Positions 1-8,812 of a stretch of 64,000 nucleotides of DNA are shown here, piece by piece; position 1 is the first letter of the stretch, and each line of letters begins with the position of its first letter. The stretch is from JAGRCP01 sp942490705 (lineage in GTDB: Bacteria > Chloroflexota > Anaerolineae > Caldilineales > Caldilineaceae), in the NCBI GenBank assembly GCA_942490705.1, contig CALNXY010000007.1, positions 140,720-204,719 on the forward strand, written 5' to 3'. Made by a program: the position numbers and the translations under genes. The notes beneath the pieces were generated by a model. That model did no database searches and was not told the DNA's origin. It saw nothing but the letters and a program-made list of their open reading frames with translations.

Positions 1-452
1 ACCCCGACTTCTGGCACGATGCTGCGGCCCAGGACTCATTCGACACGCCGAAGATCACCTTCCGCAATTTGCAGATTCTGCCCCGTTATTTTGCGCAATC
101 GCACTTGCTCTACGCCGGACGGCAGCGTCACATCATCTTGTCTGAGCAGGGCTTTCATTCGGATGAGACCGAGGAGGGCGAACAACTGCAGGCGGCGGCC
201 TACGCCTTTGCCTACTGGAAGGTGGAACAAGAGCCGGACATCGAGTCCTTTATCCTCCACGCACACATCGACAACCGGGATGAATTCGATCTCAATTTGG
301 GCATCCGCCGGCGTGACAAAACCGTAGACCTGCCCAGCGCACCGGGCAGCGCCAAGCCTGTTTACGCAGTCTTTCGCGATATCAATGGCCCGCGTCACGA
401 TGAGATCATGGCTGAAGCGAAATTAATCGTTGGGGAAGAGAACTGGCGCTAG
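1..452 (+). CDS. DUF5722 family protein, C-terminal part (partial at window edge)
   Basis: The reading frame is open from the window edge (first full codon at 3) to a TAG at 450-452, so only about the last 149 residues are present. The remnant matches my memory of the C-terminal end of DUF5722 proteins: an FDTPKITFRNL segment, then IILSEQGFHS, an alanine/tyrosine-rich helix, FILHAHIDN, and a final IVGEENW block. DUF5722 proteins resemble TIM-barrel glycoside hydrolases, and the EQGF glutamate sits where a catalytic acid would be expected; that role is inference. The gene lies beside a sugar ABC transporter and a GH2 enzyme, which suggests polysaccharide use. Its N-terminus and any signal peptide are outside the window. 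Confidence 0.75.
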   Translation, partial: PDFWHDAAAQDSFDTPKITFRNLQILPRYFAQSHLLYAGRQRHIILSEQGFHSDETEEGEQLQAAAYAFAYWKVEQEPDIESFILHAHIDNRDEFDLNLGIRRRDKTVDLPSAPGSAKPVYAVFRDINGPRHDEIMAEAKLIVGEENWR

Positions 453-534
453 GCTGACTCCCAGAGTTGCGCATACGCCTTATGTGGGATCCGGCGAAAG
501 AGGCTCGCCGCAATTTCGGACGACTGACACCCCC

Positions 535-593
535 GGAACGCCGAGCCCCAACTCGGCCGGTGCTATGTTTGCCGAGCTGGGGCTCGGCGTTCC
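535..593. repeat. Long intergenic inverted repeat (REP-like hairpin)
   Basis: Two 23-nt arms at 535-557 and 571-593 are reverse complements with one mismatch, around a 13-nt loop. The core is the CCGAGCCCCAACTCGG type palindrome. It lies about 80 bp after the DUF5722 stop codon and has no T-tract, so it looks more like a dispersed hairpin or mRNA-stabilising element than a classical intrinsic terminator. Confidence 0.7.
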
Positions 594-689
594 CTGGCTT
601 TCCTCTACCCACAAGTCGATAGCGAAGGCGCTACGGGCCAACCATGCCGTTTGCGCGCAATCCCGCCGGGCATGAATGCCCTTGCCGGC

Positions 690-770
690 AGGATGCGCCC
701 CACGAAGCGGGGCTTTGATGTCGACGACCAAGTCCCATTTGGTGGGGCGCCGTGCGCTAGCCCACGGCAT
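690..770. repeat. Cluster of small GC-rich hairpins in the 453-921 intergenic region
   Basis: The 470-bp gap between the DUF5722 end and the regulator holds no convincing gene. It contains short perfect stems: GCCCC (697-701) with GGGGC (709-713), and GCCGTG (749-754) with CACGGC (763-768). These resemble the palindromic modules of the 326-bp repeat elsewhere in the window, but I cannot align them to it. Confidence 0.4.
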
Positions 771-861
771 TTATGCCTGGGTAGTTGCCACGGCGAACGG
801 CACAGGATTGACGCCAGCCCCTGAAATAGATGTGGGTAATGGCATGAGACCCTGAAGGGCG

Positions 862-914
862 ACCTACAGAATAAAGTAGGCCCCAAGCCACAAGACCGCG
901 CTCAACACGATCAC
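862..914 (-). pseudogene. 53-bp duplicate of the 3' end of the DUF1294 gene
   Basis: Bases 862-914 match 8811-8863 with only a couple of differences. The latter covers the stop codon and last codons of the DUF1294 membrane-protein gene on the minus strand. Nothing of the rest of that gene is present here. The fragment ends just before the stop codon of the ArsR-like regulator at 922. It looks like a relic of a duplication or recombination event, not a functional gene. Confidence 0.7.
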
Positions 915-921
915 GTCATGA

Positions 922-1860
922 TCACTGATAGGTCATACGCATCACGACATCTTGCGGATAATTGCCAAAGCTGCTGCCAAAAAGGTTGATGCCACCTACA
1001 TGTTCTGCGTCGACCTGGACGCCGATGCGGACTGTCAGCAAGTTGCTTTCGGTAATCTTCAGATCAGGTAGACGCACCGTCGATACCTTTACTCCATCGA
1101 CCAGGCTCGCCTCTTGATTGACCTGCCAGACCTTGAGTAGACCGTACTGCGTATTGCGCGTCTCCCACCACGCGGGCGTGAGGATGCCGCGGCCGCCGCC
1201 AAAATCAGCAGGACTCGTCCATGTCCCGATATCGACGCCGTTGACCCAGACCGTGATGTCTGAGGGCCAGTCGTCGTGGTGCAGTGGCGCCTCAGAGCAG
1301 ATTTCGGCGCTAACCTGGAGCGATGTCGGCACCGCCTTGGGCGGCAGGCGGTTGGGCAGCCTGTACTCCACATAGCCGTGATGAAACCAGATCAACTGCG
1401 CATCAATTCGATTTGGTTCATAGAACGAAGATGGGTCGTCCAGCAAGCCAATGAGGCCATTCCGCCCAGCAAGTCCACAAGTAGGCGTCACCTCGCATGC
1501 TACATAGCTCCCCACCGGCAGGGATAGTTCGATCACGCGTGCGTCTTGGCGTGCACCCTCCACGGGGAGCGTGACGGTGATGATCTCGTAGGCCCGGGCG
1601 CAGACCTTTTGCACGCCCCGCTTGGCTGGTTGCATTTCCGTGATGAGTAATCCCGCGTCTTCCAGAATGCTGACATGTAGATTCGCAGTCGATACGGGAA
1701 TGTGCAGGGCTTCGGCGATTTCACTAACGTTAGATAGATGCTTTCCCAGTAGTTCTAGAATGCGGAGTCGCGGCTCCGATGCCAGCGCTTTCAACACTTG
1801 CTGGCCGCGGCGCGAATCTGTCTCTATGTGTAGAACAGGGCCAATCTCTTGCTGTGCCAT
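922..1860 (-). CDS. ArsR-type winged-helix transcriptional regulator with large C-terminal domain
   Basis: 312 residues. Residues about 20-85 form an ArsR-like winged helix: LKALASEPRLRILELL, then a recognition-helix region IPVSTANLHVSILEDAGLL. The remaining 220 residues are a beta-rich domain of unknown function with aromatic segments such as WFHHGYVEYRLP, probably a ligand-sensing domain. The gene is divergent from the sugar ABC operon starting at 2249, a usual layout for a local regulator of a transport operon. That regulatory role is inferred from position. A purine-rich GAGAG stretch lies before the ATG at 1860. The effector is unknown. Confidence 0.85.
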   Translation of the reverse strand: MAQQEIGPVLHIETDSRRGQQVLKALASEPRLRILELLGKHLSNVSEIAEALHIPVSTANLHVSILEDAGLLITEMQPAKRGVQKVCARAYEIITVTLPVEGARQDARVIELSLPVGSYVACEVTPTCGLAGRNGLIGLLDDPSSFYEPNRIDAQLIWFHHGYVEYRLPNRLPPKAVPTSLQVSAEICSEAPLHHDDWPSDITVWVNGVDIGTWTSPADFGGGRGILTPAWWETRNTQYGLLKVWQVNQEASLVDGVKVSTVRLPDLKITESNLLTVRIGVQVDAEHVGGINLFGSSFGNYPQDVVMRMTYQ

Positions 1861-2044
1861 GACTTCACTCTCTCAATGAGCTTCTCATCCGTAAAGCAAG
1901 ATAGTGGCCATCTGCCTACAGATGTGCAGTAGTCCGTGAGATTTCATCTCTGTTTTATATCATAAAAACCTGGAGCACAAGCGGCCATACCTGCATGAAT
2001 CATCTGATTGACAAGCTCACTCCTCTGGAATAGAGTCTAAAATG

Positions 2045-2071
2045 AACTGTAACAGTTTTACTTGTAACAGT
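2045..2071. promoter_or_regulatory. Candidate operator: AACTGT-A-ACAGTT palindrome plus a repeated half
   Basis: The 387-bp divergent spacer (1861-2248) between the regulator and the ABC operon holds no gene. It contains a perfect palindrome AACTGT (2045-2050), one A, ACAGTT (2052-2057). The nonamer TGTAACAGT at 2048-2056 recurs at 2063-2071, a 15-bp period. This is a plausible binding site for the divergent ArsR-like protein. No experiment or comparison supports it yet, and I could not place a convincing -35/-10 pair next to it. Confidence 0.5.
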
Positions 2072-2248
2072 CATTTCCAGCTCCCCATCATTTGAAGTGA
2101 TTGGCTTGGATTCGAATAGACGTTGATATAGCGCAACTATCTACTCGCGTGAACAGTGATTTCTGCTCGGTAACCACTGCACTCGTTTGAAACGTTGTCA
2201 TCCTTCAACAGCGCAGGGAATTTTCCCTATTAGGCACAGGAGAGATCT

Positions 2249-3160
2249 ATGGCTAGCCAGAACGCTCCGACCGTCCATGCCGGCATGTCCAAGAAGCGTC
2301 GCCGCGACACGTTGGACGCGTATCTCTTTCTGGCCCCCTTTCTCATCGTCTATGTCCTCTTTGTCGTCTTCCCCGTCTTCCAAGCCGTCTACATGAGCTT
2401 GTTCGACTGGGATCTGTTAGCGCTGGACTTCCGCACCTTCATCGGGCTGGGCAACTATCAGGAGATGTTCAACGATAGCATCTTTTGGAGTTCGTTTTGG
2501 AATACAGTGCAGTTTGTCATCCTCTCCACGCCTTCGATTGTTGGCGTTGCTCTGCTCTTGGCGATATTGCTCAATGGCGCCGGTAGAGGCATGGGGGTTT
2601 TTCGCACGATCTTTTTCTCGCCCTACGTCTTTTCGGTGGCCGTCGTCACGCTCATCTGGGCATTTTTGCTCAATCCCCAAACCGGGCTGTTGGCCTCATT
2701 TCTAGGCCGTTTTGGTATCGAACCAATCTCTTGGTTAACCGACCCAAATCTCGCCATGCCAGCCATCGTGATGACAACGCTGTGGTGGACCATGGGTTTC
2801 AACATGGTGCTTTTTCTGGCCGGTTTGCAGGACATCGATCAGTCGCTGTATGAGGCAGCGGAACTGGACGGTGCAGGATCTTGGGCCCAATTTCGTCACA
2901 TCACCATTCCAGGTCTTCGACGTACCTTGCTGCTAGTGATCGTGCTGCAGATTATTGCCTCCTTCCAGATCTTCGGTCAGGTCTACATCATGACCCGCGG
3001 TGGCCCTGCTGGTACCACCAGGGTGCTCATTCAATATATCTATGAAAGCGGATTTCGCGATTTCCGGCTAGGCTACGGCTCGGCCATGTCGCTCTTCCTC
3101 TTTGTGGTCATGTTCATCATCTCCTACTTCCAGTTCCGTATTGCTCCCGAGGAGGATTAG
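2249..3160 (+). CDS. Sugar ABC transporter permease (MalF/UgpA type)
   Basis: 303 residues with six predicted membrane segments, the first at about residues 27-47 after a basic N-terminus (KKRRR). The EAA loop that docks to the ATPase is clear near residue 205: YEAAELDGAGSWAQFRHITI. The ATG at 2249 follows AGGAGAG. It is the first gene of the cassette and is separated by 2 bp from the next permease. Together they would form the membrane channel of a CUT1-type carbohydrate importer. No ATPase gene is in the cassette, so a shared MsmX/UgpC-like ATPase encoded elsewhere is likely. Substrate cannot be told from sequence; the GH2 partner suggests an oligosaccharide. Confidence 0.95.
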   Translation: MASQNAPTVHAGMSKKRRRDTLDAYLFLAPFLIVYVLFVVFPVFQAVYMSLFDWDLLALDFRTFIGLGNYQEMFNDSIFWSSFWNTVQFVILSTPSIVGVALLLAILLNGAGRGMGVFRTIFFSPYVFSVAVVTLIWAFLLNPQTGLLASFLGRFGIEPISWLTDPNLAMPAIVMTTLWWTMGFNMVLFLAGLQDIDQSLYEAAELDGAGSWAQFRHITIPGLRRTLLLVIVLQIIASFQIFGQVYIMTRGGPAGTTRVLIQYIYESGFRDFRLGYGSAMSLFLFVVMFIISYFQFRIAPEED

Positions 3161-3162
3161 TT

Positions 3163-4017
3163 ATGCAGGCGAGACGGTCTACTACAGGCGAGAGGACCCG
3201 CTTTTTCCGCCTGCTTTTCATCGTCGGTTTGGCCATTGCGGCTTTTTTCTGGATTGCGCCTGTCATCTGGATGTTCTCGTTGGCCTTAACCCCCAACGAA
3301 ATCCTCAAGAGTACAACCACCAGCTTGTTGCCCATTCAGCCGACGCTCGAGAATTTTGTACAGGTATTTCAGGTTGGTTTAACGCCACGTTGGTTCTGGA
3401 ATAGTACGGTCGTTACCGTGACTACCACCATCGTGACCATTGTTCTGACGTCAATGGCCGGCTATGCCTTTGCTCGCATTCCTTTCGCGGGACGCAACCT
3501 GCTCTTTGCTTTTGTTCTCGCCGGCTTGATGGTGCCAAAGGAAGCGATGTTTATTCCGCTCTTTCTGATGTTTGCAGAAGTGGGCATGCACAATACCTAC
3601 GCCGCACTGATTCTACCCCGGGTGGCGGCTCCACTAGGCGTCTTTCTCATGGCTCAGTTCTTTCGGGCGATTCCCATAGAGGTAGAAGAAGCTGCTCAGC
3701 TCGACGGCGCCGGCCGTTGGACCGTCTTTTGGCAGATTATGCTGCCTATGTCCCTCCCGGCCATGACCGCACTGGGGATCTTCACATTTGTATTGACCTG
3801 GAATGACTACCTGTGGCCCCTCGTATCGGCGACGCGACGAGAGATGTTCACTATCACGACGGGCCTGGCCTCGCTTCAGGGAAACTTCGCCCAGGCGACT
3901 GAACTTGGCTCCCTCATGGCCCGGGGCGTTATCGCCAGCGCGCCACTGCTGATCCTATACATCATTTTTCAGCGCTATTTGATCCGCGGCATTTCGCTCG
4001 GCAGTGGGGGCAAATAG
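3163..4017 (+). CDS. Sugar ABC transporter permease (MalG/UgpE type)
   Basis: 284 residues, six membrane segments, first at about residues 17-38. The EAA motif is VEEAAQLDGAGRWTVFWQI near residue 180. The C-terminal end (FQRYLIRGISLGS) is typical of the MalG family. It starts 3 bp after the upstream permease stop, so the two are translationally linked. It forms the second half of the heterodimeric channel. The 184-bp gap that follows ends with AAGGAGAG before the binding-protein gene. Confidence 0.95.
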   Translation: MQARRSTTGERTRFFRLLFIVGLAIAAFFWIAPVIWMFSLALTPNEILKSTTTSLLPIQPTLENFVQVFQVGLTPRWFWNSTVVTVTTTIVTIVLTSMAGYAFARIPFAGRNLLFAFVLAGLMVPKEAMFIPLFLMFAEVGMHNTYAALILPRVAAPLGVFLMAQFFRAIPIEVEEAAQLDGAGRWTVFWQIMLPMSLPAMTALGIFTFVLTWNDYLWPLVSATRREMFTITTGLASLQGNFAQATELGSLMARGVIASAPLLILYIIFQRYLIRGISLGSGGK

Positions 4018-4201
4018 GTTTAGCGGCAAGCTCTACCATGATCGCTTCTTAACTCCAACGAAAGGAGCAGACTGACGCCGGTTCTGGACCCACTGCTCGT
4101 ATGGGCCGATTGCCCGCTCCACGCTTGCTCCTTGGTTTGGCCGAGACATATACCGATTCGTTTGTTCGTTTGCTTCACTTTATCACGCAAGGAGAGTACC
4201 A

Positions 4202-5557
4202 ATGTTTACGAAGAGAGGAACGTTCTGGCTCGTCATCGGGCTCGCATTCGCCCTGATTTTGGCAGGTTGCAGTACCCCTGCTACACCAGCTGCAACCGAT
4301 AGTGCGGCCGAAGCTGGTGCCGAAGAAGCTGTCACCCTTAGCCTGGCGCGCTTCTTCGGTGATTGTGACGACACAACTGACGGCGTGACTGACGTCAGCC
4401 AGGCCACGACGGAATGCGAGGTCATTCAGATCTTGACCAACAAATTTAACGCCGAGAATGACCAGGGCATTACGGTTGAACGTTTGGGCGGGTCTGAGTG
4501 GGGCACCTACTACGATGCGCTCAACACGACCTTTGCGGGTGGCGATCCGCCCGACGTGGCCGTTATGCACGGCTCCAACATGCCCGACTACACCGTTCGC
4601 AACCTGCTGCTGCCGGTAGGCGACATGTACGAAGCGTACGGAATCGACTCGTCAGACTGGACCGAGCCGGCTCAGGGGGCGATCACGTACGAAGATCAAT
4701 TTTTTGGCGTGCCCTTTGACCTTCACGCTAATTTGTGGCATGTCAATGTAGATCTTTTCCAAGAGGCCGGTCTAGTCGATGATGCAGGCAATCCCATTCT
4801 ACCGACCAGCCGAGCAGAATTTGAAGAGCAGGCTGCGTTGATGAAAGAGGCGACGGGAGCCGACTACATGGCGACTGATGCGTCTGAATTCCCGATTGGC
4901 GTCCGCCTCATGTTCACGCTGGTCTGGCAACAGGGAAGTGACTTGGTGGCGCCGGACGGATCCACTGCTTCGCTGGAGACCGATGAAGCTGCTGAAGCGT
5001 TGGATTTCATGGTAAACATGTTCAACCAGGAATACGCAGATCCTGAATACGACTATGCCGGTTCCCAGCAAGCTTTCCTCAATGGTGAAGTGGCCGTGCT
5101 TCATAATGGCACGTGGGCCGTAGATCAGTACAATCGTGAGGCTGAATTTGACTACCAGGCCATGGACTTCCCGACTCTCTATGACATGCCCGCAACGTGG
5201 GCCAATTCTCATATGTGGGTGGTGCCGCGTCAACCTGACGAGGCCGATGCCAAGTATGATGCGGCTATGGAGTTCCTGGCCTTCCTCAACGAACATAGCT
5301 TCGACTGGTCAGCCGGCACGGGGCATCTCTCAACACGCAAATCTGTGCTGAGTGGCGATGAACTGGCGGCCGTGCCCCAGCGCGAAAACTATGCCGCCAC
5401 TGCCGACATCGCCAAGCTGGTTCCGGCGATCGTGAACTGGCAGGCTGTCGAGGATATCCTGAAAGAAGAGCTGGAAGCGACCTGGCTCACCGGCAAAGCT
5501 CCGGCGGACGCCTTGTCTTCTGCTCAGTCACGCATCGACGAGCAACTGTCCCGCTAG
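4202..5557 (+). CDS. Extracellular sugar-binding lipoprotein of the ABC transporter
   Basis: 451 residues. A lipoprotein signal peptide ends with a lipobox at residues 20-23 (LAGC), so Cys23 would be lipidated and the protein anchored outside the membrane. The mature part is a family-1 solute-binding protein (MalE/UgpB type), with NKFNAENDQGITVE followed by GGDPPDVAVMHGSNMPDY. A Ser/Thr/Ala-rich linker follows the lipobox. The gene order permease-permease-binding protein is less common than binding protein first. A strong hairpin follows the stop codon and may stabilise this transcript end. Confidence 0.95.
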   Translation: MFTKRGTFWLVIGLAFALILAGCSTPATPAATDSAAEAGAEEAVTLSLARFFGDCDDTTDGVTDVSQATTECEVIQILTNKFNAENDQGITVERLGGSEWGTYYDALNTTFAGGDPPDVAVMHGSNMPDYTVRNLLLPVGDMYEAYGIDSSDWTEPAQGAITYEDQFFGVPFDLHANLWHVNVDLFQEAGLVDDAGNPILPTSRAEFEEQAALMKEATGADYMATDASEFPIGVRLMFTLVWQQGSDLVAPDGSTASLETDEAAEALDFMVNMFNQEYADPEYDYAGSQQAFLNGEVAVLHNGTWAVDQYNREAEFDYQAMDFPTLYDMPATWANSHMWVVPRQPDEADAKYDAAMEFLAFLNEHSFDWSAGTGHLSTRKSVLSGDELAAVPQRENYAATADIAKLVPAIVNWQAVEDILKEELEATWLTGKAPADALSSAQSRIDEQLSR

Positions 5558-5575
5558 TTGACGCAAGAAATCCTG

Positions 5576-5617
5576 GCATCGTCTGTGCGCCAGCTTTGGC
5601 TGACGCACAGACGATGC
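5576..5617. other. 14-bp stem hairpin between binding-protein and GH2 genes
   Basis: Perfect inverted repeat GCATCGTCTGTGCG (5576-5589) and its complement (5604-5617) with a 14-nt loop, in the 115-bp spacer. There is no T-run, so it probably acts as a 3'-end stabiliser or partial attenuator that keeps binding-protein mRNA higher than the distal glycosidase message. This role is inferred by analogy with other binding-protein operons. Confidence 0.6.
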
Positions 5618-5672
5618 CGCCCCTGGCCTGAGTTTCCCGCACACCATTTGAGCCCGACTGGAGCAATGTCCA

Positions 5673-8390
5673 ATGAGCGCGCGCCAACGCATCGCCCTTG
5701 ATGGACCATGGCATTTTTACTTTGATGAGATCGGCAAGGCGAAATCCGGTCAACTGCCGCCGCCGGGCGACTGGCGTCGCATCACTGTACCCATGCCCTG
5801 GCAGGCGCAATTCGAAGAATTGCGCAATCGGGGAGGCGTCGGCTGGTTCCAGAGGACGCTGATCGCGCCGGCAGTCCCTGACGACTGCGTTGCCATCCTG
5901 CATTTTGGTGCAGTGGATTATCATGCAACCGTGTGGGTCAATGGCTCATTTGTGTGCGAGCATGAGGGAGGCTACCTTCCCTTCGAAGCCGATATCACGG
6001 CCTACCTGGCGCAAGGCGAAAACGAGATACTGGTACGCGTCATCGATCCGGACGGAGATCGGGACTCGTGCTCTTCCTATGCCTTCAGCCAGATTCCGCA
6101 CGGCAAGCAAAGCTGGTATGGCCAGACGAGCGGCATCTGGCAGAGCGTCTGGTTGGAGGTCCGCCATCGCAGTCATCTTTGCAGCCTCAAGCTGACGCCG
6201 GACCTGGCCCATAATCAGATTGCTGTCGAGGCGCGCCTGGCCGACACGGCGATTGCTGGCGATTTAACCGCCTGCGTGTCAGTCTTCGGACCGGACGACG
6301 CTCTGGTCAACCAGACGCACGTCGACGTTGCGCCGTCGGCGCATTTGGCGGTCACGCTTACGCTTGAGAAGCCGGCCATTCCATGGAGCCCGGACGAACC
6401 TGCACTGTATCGAGTGCACCTAGCGCTCAAGAAAGGTAGCAAAAAGCTCGACGAGATCGAAGATTCCTGTGGCTTCCGGACCGTCGAAGCACGAGACGGT
6501 CGCATCTACCTCAACGGGCGTCCGCTCTATCTACGTGGGGCCTTGGACCAGGCCTATTATCCCGACACCATCTACACGCCTCCGAGTTTGGCGCTGCTTG
6601 AAAGACAATTGCGCCAGGCCAAGGATCTTGGCTTCAACTGCCTCCGCTGCCACATTAAGATCGAAGATCCTCGCTACTACGCTTTGGCTGATCGCATGGG
6701 TATGTTGATCTGGGCAGAATTGCCTAACTGGATGCATTGGACGCCTGCTGCTGCAACCCGCGCTGAAGAGACATTTGAAGCCATGGTGGCACGGGACTGG
6801 AATCACCCTTCAATCATCGCCTGGACGCTCATCAATGAAGATTGGGGGACTGATCTGGTCAATGACGACGAGCATCGCCAGTGGCTCGTTCAGTTTTTCG
6901 AGCGGGCCAAAGCATTGGACCCGACGCGCCTCATCGTCGACAATTCTCCCTGTCATCCCAATGCCCATGTCGTCAGTGATATCGACGACTACCACCACTA
7001 CCGCGTAATTCCTGACAACGCCGCGGACTGGACCCAGTGGGTGCGCGATTTTGCTACGCGGCCTGACTGGACCTGGATACCGGCGTATTCACACCTGCGC
7101 CAGGCTGATGCGCCTCTTGTCGTCAGCGAGTTTGGCAATTGGGGCTTGCCCGATCCGCGCCGACTCTCCGAAGATGGGCGTTCGCCCTGGTGGTTTGACG
7201 CCGGCTCTGACTGGGGCGAGGGCATTGTGACGCCGCAAGGGCTGGAGCAGCGCTTTGCCGGCTGGCGTCTTGACCGTGTTTTTGGCACGTTCGACGCCTT
7301 CTTGCAGGCCAGCCAGGAGCAGATGGCCCATAGCCTCGCCTACGAGATTGGCGCGATTCGGCGTCACCCCGCAATTGGCGGCTATGTTGTTACGGAACTC
7401 ACCGACGTTCATTGGGAAGCCAACGGCATCATGGACTTTCAGCGCAACGTCAAGGCCGGCGTGACGGACCGGATCGCGCCCGTCAATCGAGACTGCGCAA
7501 TTCTAATTGATCCGGAAAAGTGGTCTGCCCATCCTGGCGAGACTGTACACGTCGAACTGCTTGCCGTTGATGGTACTGGCCCGGCGACCAACGGACGGTT
7601 GCGCTGGCGAACCGAATGGGCCTTGGGGGAGGTGGCGGCGCCCGGTGGCCTGGCGGAGATACGGCTGCCGGATACCGAAGATAGTTGTGAGATCATCGTC
7701 TGGGCCGAATGGGAAGAGGGAGAGCGACTGCTGGCTATCAATCAGATTGAGCTGGCGTGCATAGTGATTCAACCGTGGGATGACAGCATACGGGTCGATG
7801 CCGGGCCGGACATGGCCGACGCGTTACGGGCAGTCGGATACACCTTAGCGCCGGACGTGCCTGGGATGGCGCCGGATATGCCTGGGTCTCGGACACTCGT
7901 TACCGACCACTTGTCGGACCCGGTTCTGGATCAGATTCGCCGGGGCGCGCATGGCGTTTGGCTGGTAGACGCTCGCTCAGATGCGGTGCAGCCGGCTCAC
8001 CTGGCCTTTTTGGGTGACCAAACCAGAATTGTGCCTCGTGAAGGTACCTGGTGGCAGGGAGATTGGGCCTCTTCGTTCAGTTGGCTCAACAAATCGGGGC
8101 CCTTTGCCGATCTGCCCGGCGGTCCCATGCTGAACATGGCCTATGCTGAGATCATGCCCCGTAGCGTTCTGACGCTTGAATCACACCGGCTTCTCAAGCA
8201 GAATGTGTGGGCCGGCCTGGCCGTAGGGTGGCTGCAGAAAATTGTCGGGCTGATTGCCTATACAGACTATGGTCAGGGTTCGATTGTGATCTGTACAATG
8301 CACCTTACGCCCGATCACCTTCTGGCGAGCGCGGCCGCTCGCGGACTACTCCGAGGCCTCATCGAACTTGCTGCAACTGGCGGTCGCTAG
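5673..8390 (+). CDS. Glycoside hydrolase family 2 enzyme
   Basis: 905 residues. Order: sugar-binding jelly-roll domain (about 1-180, WYGQTSGIWQSVWLEV), immunoglobulin-like domain (about 185-275), TIM barrel (about 280-600) and a C-terminal extension of unknown type. The GH2 acid/base lies in TLINEDWG (Glu389) and the nucleophile in VVSEFGNWG (Glu486); both are intact. No signal peptide is visible, so it is probably cytoplasmic and acts on oligosaccharides brought in by the upstream transporter. Whether it is a beta-galactosidase, beta-glucuronidase or beta-mannosidase is not clear. Its stop codon lies within the left 16-bp direct repeat flanking the 326-bp element. Confidence 0.93.
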   Translation: MSARQRIALDGPWHFYFDEIGKAKSGQLPPPGDWRRITVPMPWQAQFEELRNRGGVGWFQRTLIAPAVPDDCVAILHFGAVDYHATVWVNGSFVCEHEGGYLPFEADITAYLAQGENEILVRVIDPDGDRDSCSSYAFSQIPHGKQSWYGQTSGIWQSVWLEVRHRSHLCSLKLTPDLAHNQIAVEARLADTAIAGDLTACVSVFGPDDALVNQTHVDVAPSAHLAVTLTLEKPAIPWSPDEPALYRVHLALKKGSKKLDEIEDSCGFRTVEARDGRIYLNGRPLYLRGALDQAYYPDTIYTPPSLALLERQLRQAKDLGFNCLRCHIKIEDPRYYALADRMGMLIWAELPNWMHWTPAAATRAEETFEAMVARDWNHPSIIAWTLINEDWGTDLVNDDEHRQWLVQFFERAKALDPTRLIVDNSPCHPNAHVVSDIDDYHHYRVIPDNAADWTQWVRDFATRPDWTWIPAYSHLRQADAPLVVSEFGNWGLPDPRRLSEDGRSPWWFDAGSDWGEGIVTPQGLEQRFAGWRLDRVFGTFDAFLQASQEQMAHSLAYEIGAIRRHPAIGGYVVTELTDVHWEANGIMDFQRNVKAGVTDRIAPVNRDCAILIDPEKWSAHPGETVHVELLAVDGTGPATNGRLRWRTEWALGEVAAPGGLAEIRLPDTEDSCEIIVWAEWEEGERLLAINQIELACIVIQPWDDSIRVDAGPDMADALRAVGYTLAPDVPGMAPDMPGSRTLVTDHLSDPVLDQIRRGAHGVWLVDARSDAVQPAHLAFLGDQTRIVPREGTWWQGDWASSFSWLNKSGPFADLPGGPMLNMAYAEIMPRSVLTLESHRLLKQNVWAGLAVGWLQKIVGLIAYTDYGQGSIVICTMHLTPDHLLASAAARGLLRGLIELAATGGR

Positions 8391-8398
8391 CCTCAAGG

Positions 8399-8724
8399 CG
8401 GCGTAAGTAAGCCGGTGGTTGGGCAGGGTAAGCTACCCGCGAAAGCTTCAATTACGGGACAGATCCAGAGGTTGGCGATCTCGTCCGGCGGGTAGCCGGA
8501 CCTGCCAATCCATAGACACAGTTGCGCCATCGTGTACCAGCCCGCTTGAGCGGGCGTTGCTCTGTAGCCCCGTGGCTTTAGCCCGGGGCGGGGGGGCGGG
8601 CATCCCGAACAGTCAGGTCACCGGACGCCGCCCCGGGCTAAAGCCACGAGGCTATGGAACAGCACCCCGTAAACGGGGTTTGAGTACAATGAACTATCGG
8701 CTAACTGTAGCCGCCCTGTACTAG
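8399..8724 (+). repeat. 326-bp dispersed palindromic repeat, copy A
   Basis: Almost the same sequence occurs inverted at 50394-50719, with scattered substitutions only (I estimate well over 90 percent identity). It runs from CGGCGTAAGTAAGCCGG to TGTAGCCGCCCTGTACTAG. Inside are nested hairpins: CGGGTAGCCGG, GCCCGCTTGAGCGGGC, a long pair of arms built on GTGGCTTTAGCCC near 8572-8596 and its complement near 8628-8655, and ACCCCGTAAACGGGGT. A 16-bp direct repeat, CTAGCCTCAAGGCGGC, is found at 8387-8402 and 8721-8736. No protein is encoded. It behaves like a non-autonomous mobile element or REP-type unit. Confidence 0.85.
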
Positions 8725-8812
8725 CCTCAAGGCGGCAGCAGCTGCCAGGCCTGCACGGCACGGTTCAAAGCGCAACAAGGGTCACGGAAATACGCAATTG
8801 TTCGAGCGCGAT

